Assembly: GCF_001436295.1 (NCBI RefSeq)
Contig: NZ_AYYY01000001.1
Coordinates: 1-64,000 of the forward strand
Reading direction: 5' to 3'
Length of the DNA stretch: 64,000 nucleotides
Source: Paucilactobacillus vaccinostercus DSM 20634
GTDB taxonomy: Bacteria; Bacillota; Bacilli; Lactobacillales; Lactobacillaceae
Part shown: piece after piece, positions 56,352 through 64,000 of the stretch
How the letters are laid out: each line of letters starts with the position of its first letter
Numbering within the stretch: position 1 is the stretch's first letter
The notes under the pieces: generated by a model
The model's input: only the letters and a program-made list of their open reading frames with translations
What the model was told of the DNA's origin: nothing
Databases searched by the model: none
Program-made: the position numbers and the translations under genes

Positions 56352-57147
56352 GGTGACTCCCAAATAGTTGGACCGTATTAGCAAACGTCGCGTCAGCAAC
56401 CTCTTTGGCACTCATTTCACGTAACTGCGCGATGGCATCCACCACAAACTTAGTGAAGCCCGGTTCATTTTGCTTACCACGATATGGGGTTGGTGTTAAA
56501 TATGGGGCGTCAGTTTCCACCAGTAACATTTCTAATGGTGTTTGTTTGACAGATTCGTGAACCTCTTTGGCGTTTTTGAAGCTGGCCACGCCACTATAAG
56601 AAATATGCATCCCCAAATCCAAAAACTTCTTAAGCCACTCCGGATCACCGTTGAAGCTGTGCATGACTCCCCCAATGTCACGGACGTCTGCCGCCTTCAA
56701 AATCTTGTACGTATCTTCAAACGCATCACGATCGTGAACTGAAATTGGGAGGTGAAGATCTTTCGCAATCTGGACTTGACGCGCAAAAACGTCGCGCTGA
56801 ACATCTTGTGGTGAGGTATCCCAATGATAATCGAGACCCATTTCCCCCATCGCCACTACCGCCGGATCGGCCAATTGTTCGATGAGCTGCTTTTCAACAG
56901 TCTGATTATAGTCTTTGGCGTTTTCTGGGTGCCAGCCGACAATTGCGTGCAGTTGGTCGTAGTCATGAGCCAACTGCAGGGCGCGCTCGTTTAAAACAGC
57001 GTCTGAGCCGACAATGTTCATCTGGTTGACCCCAAAATGTTTAGCACGGGCCAAATAGGCGGGAACTTCATCGTAAAACGTATCATCGTTTAAATGCGTA
57101 TGTGAATCATAAATATTTAGTTTTTCGTCATGTGTGTAAATTGCCAT
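56338..57147 (-). CDS. tatD: TatD family metal-dependent deoxyribonuclease
   Basis: TIM-barrel hydrolase of 269 residues with the metal motif DSHTHLND near 13-20, GEMGLDYHW near 90, and later His and Asp ligands (SVHDRDAF, VETDAPYLTP). Family members are 3'-5' exonucleases acting in DNA repair or D-aminoacyl-tRNA deacylation-like roles. The ATG at 57147 has AAAGGAG seven bases upstream; an ATG eight codons earlier overlaps that site. First of tatD-rnmV-rsmA. Confidence 0.95.
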   Translation of the reverse strand: MAIYTHDEKLNIYDSHTHLNDDTFYDEVPAYLARAKHFGVNQMNIVGSDAVLNERALQLAHDYDQLHAIVGWHPENAKDYNQTVEKQLIEQLADPAVVAMGEMGLDYHWDTSPQDVQRDVFARQVQIAKDLHLPISVHDRDAFEDTYKILKAADVRDIGGVMHSFNGDPEWLKKFLDLGMHISYSGVASFKNAKEVHESVKQTPLEMLLVETDAPYLTPTPYRGKQNEPGFTKFVVDAIAQLREMSAKEVADATFANTVQLFGSHHAKD

Positions 57148-57189
57148 GGTGATTCTCCTTTGCTGGCTCATGAGATCTGTTTTCGCAAT

Positions 57190-57236
57190 AAATGCGAAGA
57201 ATCAGCGACTGTTTTCGGTCACGATTCTTCGCATTT
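57190..57236. terminator. long hairpin between metG and tatD
   Basis: Fourteen-base perfect stem AAATGCGAAGAATC / GATTCTTCGCATTT plus an inner GAC/GTC stem. The minus-strand flank is ATTGCG, with no T run, so it may be a terminator with weak release or an RNA processing or stability element. Confidence 0.6.
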
Positions 57237-57252
57237 GCTGTCACTCTAATTC

Positions 57253-59316
<2,064 letters not shown>

Positions 59317-59352
59317 TTAATTATTAGTACGTATTTGTACATATTAGATTAC

Positions 59353-59358
59353 AGTATA
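59353..59358 (-). promoter_or_regulatory. extended -10 promoter of metG
   Basis: On the minus strand TTTGCTATACT contains TGnTATACT. No matching -35 hexamer at normal distance. The GC-rich 59370-59530 upstream can fold but I could not support a T-box there. Confidence 0.55.
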
Positions 59359-59536
59359 GCAAATTCTGAGAGTAGATTCCATACAAGCGAGACCGTTTCG
59401 TTGTAAAACCGGTGCCCTATTAAGCCGGTACTGGCCACTTATTATCTGCCAAGCCGTTGTCCCTTGTTTCTCTCTAAGCGGTCAGCGTGAACTGCTAGTC
59501 GATTGCCTGTTACCTGTAGTCACCAAGCCACCGGGC

Positions 59537-60397
59537 CTAAAACAGATCCATTTGTTCAGGTGGTCGTTTAGCAAGACCGGCAAATGACACGTGCAACATT
59601 TCTTGCAGGCGTAACGCATTCGGGGCCGCATCCTTACCAGAGTTATTATTGAAAATCACGCAAACTTCTCGTACCTGCGATTTGACGCCATCAATGACTT
59701 GGCTAAACTGTGTCAGTTCTTCGTCGCTATACCGATAGAGCGTCCGTTTTTTGCGCCACTCTTTTCCCGGTTGGTTCCAACCGGTCATATTGCGACCGTG
59801 CAGTCGCAGCATCACCAGATCAGGGTTCGTCACGGCCAGTTGGAATGGCACCGAGCCTGCTGCCGTTTGTGCCTCGTCAGCTGCGACAAGCGTCATCTTT
59901 AATTCTTTCAGATACCCCGTTAAGGACTGCAAAATAATCGGATCAAACCAAGTCGCATTGCGAAATTCTACCGCGATCGGCACAGCGGGCAAAAGAGCCC
60001 GTACCCGTCTTAGATACGTAAAATTTTCGGTATTCGCCTGAAAATATGGCGGAAACTGAAACAAAACCGTCTTTAACTGATTAGCCGCAATGAGCGGCTG
60101 AAGCATTTCTAAGTACGTTTGAAAGATTTGACGGCGGGCTTCATCAGAAATGGGCGCCGCCTGCCGATCAACCGCTGGATGTAACGTCATTTCACGATGA
60201 GCTTTGATAATAAATTGAAATTGTGCTGGCACCAAGGCCTGCCACTGATGAACGGTCGACGCCTTAGGAATGCCATAAAACGCACTATCTACTTCCACCG
60301 TCGGAAACCGGGCTGCATATTCATCCAACAAGACATCACGTGGTTCCTTAATCAATGCCGGATGATCCGTCCATGTTGTTAATCCAATTGTTATCAT
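59537..60397 (-). CDS. DUF72 (YecE) family protein
   Basis: A 286-residue TIM-barrel-like protein: ITIGLTTWTDHPALI start, VEVDSAFYGIP near 35, KAHREMTLHP, VLFQFPPYF near 110, VEFRNATWF near 143 and CVIFNNNSGKDAAPNA near the end, all typical of DUF72. Function is unknown; some relatives are near nuclease or Fe-S genes. Single gene here, with no clear functional neighbour. Confidence 0.9.
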   Translation of the reverse strand: MITIGLTTWTDHPALIKEPRDVLLDEYAARFPTVEVDSAFYGIPKASTVHQWQALVPAQFQFIIKAHREMTLHPAVDRQAAPISDEARRQIFQTYLEMLQPLIAANQLKTVLFQFPPYFQANTENFTYLRRVRALLPAVPIAVEFRNATWFDPIILQSLTGYLKELKMTLVAADEAQTAAGSVPFQLAVTNPDLVMLRLHGRNMTGWNQPGKEWRKKRTLYRYSDEELTQFSQVIDGVKSQVREVCVIFNNNSGKDAAPNALRLQEMLHVSFAGLAKRPPEQMDLF

Positions 60398-60489
60398 CTA
60401 TTCTCCCCTGCTCCCACAAAAGTAATCGAGCCCGCTATTTTCACAGCGCGCCCGACCATTATGCCATTATTTGATTTCATGCTCAAGTC

Positions 60490-60813
60490 TTAGAACCGTT
60501 CCAAGGCCCGCACCAGTTGCATTTCCTGATCGGAAAGCCGACCCGTAAACTGTTGCGATAGTTGCATGCCGGTGCTGCGGTAATTTCGCCGAATCACGGC
60601 GAGGCATAGGTCAATTGCCCCAATCAGCAATACCACAATCATCGCGTTATTTTGCACCATTGTTTGGTTAAACAATGTCACCCGTGTGCCATCCACGATC
60701 ACACATATGATGCCATAAACGACCGCGCAATCAAACAAAACCTGAAACATTCGAATAGTTCGCATCTTCCGAATAGTTCTATCTAACTGATCAAAAATCA
60801 TTTCACGTGTCAT
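60490..60813 (-). CDS. small two-helix membrane protein
   Basis: A 107-residue protein I do not recognise. It has two hydrophobic segments (about 25-42 and 57-77), a basic cytoplasmic end and a charged C-terminus ending ERF. The ATG at 60813 is preceded by GAGGTG at seven bases. It lies 52 bases after the sirtuin gene, possibly the last member of the mvaA unit. Followed by a GC-rich hairpin (60426-60459) that may end transcription. Confidence 0.65.
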   Translation of the reverse strand: MTREMIFDQLDRTIRKMRTIRMFQVLFDCAVVYGIICVIVDGTRVTLFNQTMVQNNAMIVVLLIGAIDLCLAVIRRNYRSTGMQLSQQFTGRLSDQEMQLVRALERF

Positions 60814-60865
60814 GACGATCACCTCTTAGATCAATTGTAACCGATTTCATTGGTGAAATAAATAG

Positions 60866-61573
60866 TTATACTTCGAGTTCACTGAAAAATTGAACGGCAT
60901 CTTCTTGAATCATTTCAAACTTCACCGGAAGTGATAAGGCCTCCTGATTGACCGCAATCACGGTGGCCTGTGGATTACGATAATTCAACAACCCCGCAAA
61001 CGGGTAAACACGCATTGATGTCCCAACGATCACCACTAAATCTGCTTGTTGCAGGTAGGCCAACGAGCGGGTAATCGCTTCACTAGGAATGCCTTCATCG
61101 TACAAAACAATATCGGGTCGTAGCGGTCCCCCACAACCTTGATGAATGCGATTTTTGAGATAGTCGTGCCAATCCACCGATTGATGACATTTTTCACAGG
61201 ATACGTGAAAGAGGTTTCCATGAAAATCAACTAATTCCTGCGTTCCTGCTACCTCGTACAAGTTATCAATATTTTGGGTAATGACCGCAGCTCGCCCCTG
61301 ATTCGTGAGTTCCGACTGCTTGTCGTGAATCACATTCGGCTGAGCATCCGGGAAATAGAGGTTTTGTTTACAAAAGTCGTAGAACTCCTGCGGATCAGCC
61401 TTAAAAAATGCGTGACTCAGATAGTATTCCGCATTTTTATTTTGCGTGTATAACCCATTAGCCGATCTGAAATCTGGAATCCCCGACGCCGTCGAAACAC
61501 CGGCTCCGGTTAGAAAAACAATATGCTGTGCCTGATCAAATTGTGTTTGAATTGCAGCATCCACGTTGATCAC
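60866..61573 (-). CDS. Sir2 family NAD-dependent protein deacylase
   Basis: A 235-residue class U/III-like sirtuin with GAGVSTASGIPDFRS near 20-34, TQNIDNLYE near 98, catalytic His in DFHGNLFHVSC and the zinc ribbon. The ribbon has CEKC, but its second half reads HQGCGG: the first Cys of the usual CxxC is His. The product likely removes acyl groups from lysine. The start is GTG, overlapping the preceding stop by four bases (GTGA), so it is translated together with the HELLH gene. Confidence 0.92.
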   Translation of the reverse strand: MINVDAAIQTQFDQAQHIVFLTGAGVSTASGIPDFRSANGLYTQNKNAEYYLSHAFFKADPQEFYDFCKQNLYFPDAQPNVIHDKQSELTNQGRAAVITQNIDNLYEVAGTQELVDFHGNLFHVSCEKCHQSVDWHDYLKNRIHQGCGGPLRPDIVLYDEGIPSEAITRSLAYLQQADLVVIVGTSMRVYPFAGLLNYRNPQATVIAVNQEALSLPVKFEMIQEDAVQFFSELEV

Positions 61574-62523
61574 TTCCTTACGATATAAGGCATCTTAATC
61601 TGCTTGAAAAAGTCTTCCACGGTCTGATCGTAAATATCCTTAAAGAAATCTGCTGACTGATCCTTCGGTGGGTTGACCACGAAAGAGTTTTGCCGATCAT
61701 TACGCCGCAACCCAATATAGGCCTTCTCGCCAGTTTCACGATCATCCATTTCGGAATGGAACACTTCGAATAGTTGACGGACTTGAAGGCGAAGCTGCCG
61801 TTCACTAAAGGCGCTCGATAACGTGGTAAATTCGTTATTATGCAAGGCCGGCAAGCCCCATTCGTTCATCACATCATCAAACTGCCCAAACAACTTAACG
61901 ATTGCACGGCGCATGGCAAACGGTGAATCCACGGGTTTAGCGGTCAATTCATCATACAGATGATGTGCCGCCGCAAACGCCTTAGGATACCGCTTTTGCA
62001 AATGTTCTGTTACCTGATCCAGGTGGTCACCATAAAAGACACAGGCGTCCAGTAAGGTCAGGAGACGGAGTGTGCGTTCGTCATCGTCTTTACCAGTTTC
62101 GGCCGTCAACGTCTCGTCGATTCCCTTGAGGTAGTACTGTTCGATTTGGTCATCGATCAATCCGTGCTTGCGTTGTTCCGCAACGACCACTAAATGCATC
62201 GCAGCACTGTAAAGATCGGTCGCCATAATCATCAATTGCTCGTCTAACTTCTGATCTCCAAATGAGACCTGAAAGAAGATCTGGGGAAATCCCTGCATGA
62301 GCATCAATACATGGAGCAGTTCATGCGACGCCGTATAATCTGGTGCCGTCACATCCGTCAAGGTAATCACCAAGCCGTCTGATAAGATCTCTTGTTTTGC
62401 TTGATCATGACGGACAAATCCGGCCTGCTCATCTTCGGCACGAAGAATCACAATTCCCGGATACTGTTGATTGACCGTATCGAGAAGATTTTGTGCCGCT
62501 TCATTTAATTTAACTTCTGCCAT
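61570..62523 (-). CDS. uncharacterised HELLH-motif protein (IpaB/EvcA-type annotation in lactobacilli)
   Basis: A 317-residue soluble protein with no signal peptide. Residues 67-71 are HELLH in the hydrophobic helix ASHELLHVLMLMQGF, the form of a zincin active site; a candidate third ligand lies in the following helix (about 95-115). Helical throughout. Related lactobacillar proteins have been labelled IpaB/EvcA family, which tells nothing of function. Its start overlaps mvaA by 14 bases and its end overlaps the sirtuin by four, so all three are coupled. Confidence 0.72.
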   Translation of the reverse strand: MAEVKLNEAAQNLLDTVNQQYPGIVILRAEDEQAGFVRHDQAKQEILSDGLVITLTDVTAPDYTASHELLHVLMLMQGFPQIFFQVSFGDQKLDEQLMIMATDLYSAAMHLVVVAEQRKHGLIDDQIEQYYLKGIDETLTAETGKDDDERTLRLLTLLDACVFYGDHLDQVTEHLQKRYPKAFAAAHHLYDELTAKPVDSPFAMRRAIVKLFGQFDDVMNEWGLPALHNNEFTTLSSAFSERQLRLQVRQLFEVFHSEMDDRETGEKAYIGLRRNDRQNSFVVNPPKDQSADFFKDIYDQTVEDFFKQIKMPYIVRK

Positions 62524-63784
62524 TGGTTTGTTCCTTTCGTAATTGCATTAACTGGTCCACTGCCACCTGGCGGTCAACTTGGGCCAGGCCTCCTAGTCTT
62601 GTCACTAGTGACTCAACTTCCGTCGGCTGGGCACCAACTGCCAGTGCCAGTGACCGATACTGCAGTTTCATATGACCGGCCTGAATGCCGGTCGTTGCCA
62701 GCGCCTTTAACGCGGCTAAATTTTGGGCAAGGCCCACACTCGCGATCACCGCCGCGAGTTCATGGACCGATTTAAATTGGGTTAGTTGCCGGTTTAACTG
62801 CACCATGGGGACAATGCCAATCGAACCGCCCACCGTTCCTAACGGTAATGGTACCACCAATTCACCACACAACTGATCACCGACGACTTGCCATTCACTA
62901 AGTCCCCGGTACTGTCCATCGCGTACAGCTGCGGCGTGGGCCCCGCTTTCCACGGCGCGCCAATCGTTACCCGAAGCAATCACCGCCGCATCAATCCCAT
63001 TCATGATCCCTTTGTTATGCGTTGCCGCACGGTACGGATCGATCTGCGCAAGATGGCTCAGTTCGGCAATCTGCGCGGCAACTTGCTCACCAGACCACTC
63101 ACCGGTCGCAAGCTGAGCAAGTTCAATCTGGCAATTGACCGTCTGAGTACTTGCCGTGGCCAAATTACTCAAAATAGCCGTCACCACGTGATACCCGACC
63201 GTCCGCAAATGGTGCGCCACTGCTTCACACATCGTATTAACCACGTTGGCCCCCATTGCCTCGCTAACATCAATCAACAGGTCAACCGACAAATAGCCAT
63301 CCGGTAACGGCCGTAATTTGAGCTGCTGCGCACCCGCACCACGGGCTTTCATTGACGGATGGGCTTGATTGGCAATGGTTAACAGTTCGGCAGTATGGGC
63401 CTTCAGCCATGTCGTTACCGGTGCTAGCTCAGTTATCTGACTGAGCACAACCTGACCAATCATTTGTCGTGCACTACTTTGGGCCGTAAAACCGCCACTT
63501 TGTGCAACGATTTTAGCACCGTTATTCGCGGCGGCCACCACCGAAGGCTCTTCAGTCACCAATGGGACGCAGTACGCGCGCTGATTAACCACCATGTTGA
63601 GCACCAGCCCCTCCGGAATGGTAAACTCACCCACATAGTTTTCAATCATCTGGTCACCATGGGCCGACGTGTTCTGTGCCAACAACTGCCGCTGGGCTGC
63701 AGTAAGTTGAAAGCGATCCGCAATCAACGCCTGCCGGTTCTCTAACGACTGCTTATAGAAACCATGTTGCCACTGTGCCATCAT
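62510..63784 (-). CDS. mvaA: class II hydroxymethylglutaryl-CoA reductase
   Basis: Mevalonate pathway enzyme interconverting HMG-CoA and mevalonate. The 424-residue length fits bacterial class II enzymes: ENYVGEFTIPEGLVLN near 49-64 with the catalytic Glu, PSMKARGAG near 143, DVSEAMGANVVNTMCEAVAHHL near 168 and the GTVGGSIG loop near 318. ATG preceded by GGAGGG. It follows the Ppx/GppA gene end by 20 bases and starts the coupled mvaA-HELLH-sirtuin unit. Confidence 0.96.
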   Translation of the reverse strand: MMAQWQHGFYKQSLENRQALIADRFQLTAAQRQLLAQNTSAHGDQMIENYVGEFTIPEGLVLNMVVNQRAYCVPLVTEEPSVVAAANNGAKIVAQSGGFTAQSSARQMIGQVVLSQITELAPVTTWLKAHTAELLTIANQAHPSMKARGAGAQQLKLRPLPDGYLSVDLLIDVSEAMGANVVNTMCEAVAHHLRTVGYHVVTAILSNLATASTQTVNCQIELAQLATGEWSGEQVAAQIAELSHLAQIDPYRAATHNKGIMNGIDAAVIASGNDWRAVESGAHAAAVRDGQYRGLSEWQVVGDQLCGELVVPLPLGTVGGSIGIVPMVQLNRQLTQFKSVHELAAVIASVGLAQNLAALKALATTGIQAGHMKLQYRSLALAVGAQPTEVESLVTRLGGLAQVDRQVAVDQLMQLRKEQTNGRS

Positions 63785-63804
63785 AATCCCTCCGTCACTC
63801 TTGG

Positions 63805-64000
63805 CTACTGTTCACTTCTTTGTTTAACATACTCGGCGATAATGCCTTCACGAACACCACTTTCCGAAAAGATTACCCGACCATCGCTACTGCGTTGGAG
63901 GAGACAAATTAGTGGAAGCATGCCGCCAACAATGATGTCAGCACGCTCTGGTTCCAATCCTGAAATCTTCTTTCGTTGGGACAGGTTCTTATTTAAAAGT
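63805..64000 (-). CDS. Ppx/GppA phosphatase family protein, 3' end
   Basis: Partial frame of 64 codons entering from the right edge. The residues ISGLEPERADIIVGGMLPL and SESGVREGIIAEYV match the end of the exopolyphosphatase/guanosine pentaphosphate phosphatase core. The protein would be a short, single-domain Ppx/GppA of about 310 residues; the rest lies outside. Involved in polyphosphate or pppGpp turnover by family. Confidence 0.8.
   Translation of the reverse strand, partial: LLNKNLSQRKKISGLEPERADIIVGGMLPLICLLQRSSDGRVIFSESGVREGIIAEYVKQRSEQ

Noticed and set aside
59370-59530. Possible T-box leader upstream of metG
   Set aside because: The region can fold and has AGAGAG and GTGGCCAGTACCGG-like text, but the T-box consensus is not met, and the metG promoter lies downstream of it.

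Overview
The window looks like a chromosomal core segment of a member of the Lactobacillaceae. Signs are the conserved run pth-mfd-(flippase)-rqcP-divIC-S1-tilS-hpt-ftsH-hslO-dusB-lysS ending at an rRNA operon promoter, an L-lactate dehydrogenase close to plantarum-type enzymes, a class II HMG-CoA reductase, the Gram-positive delta subunit of RNA polymerase, and strong AGGAGG-type ribosome binding sites. I do not assign a species. No phage, insertion sequence, CRISPR array or tRNA gene was seen. Most genes run on the minus strand, with a few plus-strand islands.

Layout, left to right. 1-334: tandem promoters and leader of a minus-strand rRNA operon whose 16S gene lies outside the window. 335-15195: the long minus-strand housekeeping cluster for tRNA maturation and charging, redox chaperone, FtsH protease, purine salvage, division, ribosome rescue and transcription-coupled repair. 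15445-17253: plus-strand ldh and a CBS-ACT protein. 17306-19308: acpS-alr and a MazF-type toxin with no visible antitoxin. 19458-23685: plus-strand GH65 phosphorylase, beta-phosphoglucomutase and a Cof phosphatase. 23774-28457: cshA, murF, htpX-lemA. 28572-32437: a small phosphatase, sortase and two MFS exporters. 32483-37324: rpmE2, murA, pyrG with its attenuator, rpoE and a DUF1934 gene. 37390-40389: plus-strand lipL, HD hydrolase, HAD phosphatase. 40452-41928: two paralogous lipoproteins. 42229-45495: purR-glmU-prs. 45802-47261: a metal-type ABC transporter pair. 47404-54806: an alpha/beta hydrolase, the cysK-cgl-cysE cysteine operon, a HIT-like protein, ispE, capA, veg. 54896-59283: rsmA-rnmV-tatD-metG. 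59537-64000: DUF72, a small membrane protein, and a tightly coupled mvaA-HELLH protein-sirtuin unit preceded by the 3' end of a Ppx/GppA gene.

The most interesting element is upstream of cysK (51081-51299). It has a consensus promoter, a 27-codon open frame with a perfect ribosome binding site and three consecutive Cys codons, and an intrinsic terminator just before cysK. Nine bases after the leader stop codon are exactly complementary to the leader start region, and the same segment can also pair with the terminator. This is the layout of ribosome-mediated transcription attenuation sensing cysteinyl-tRNA. Other points of note: a pyrG leader starting GGGCTC that matches the reiterative-transcription CTP sensor of Bacillus, a MurA whose active-site Cys is Asp, apparent non-canonical start codons for the GH65 enzyme (ACG) and the ABC ATPase (ATT), a structured small RNA or leader upstream of capA, and an uncharacterised HELLH protein translationally coupled to HMG-CoA reductase and a sirtuin with an altered zinc site.
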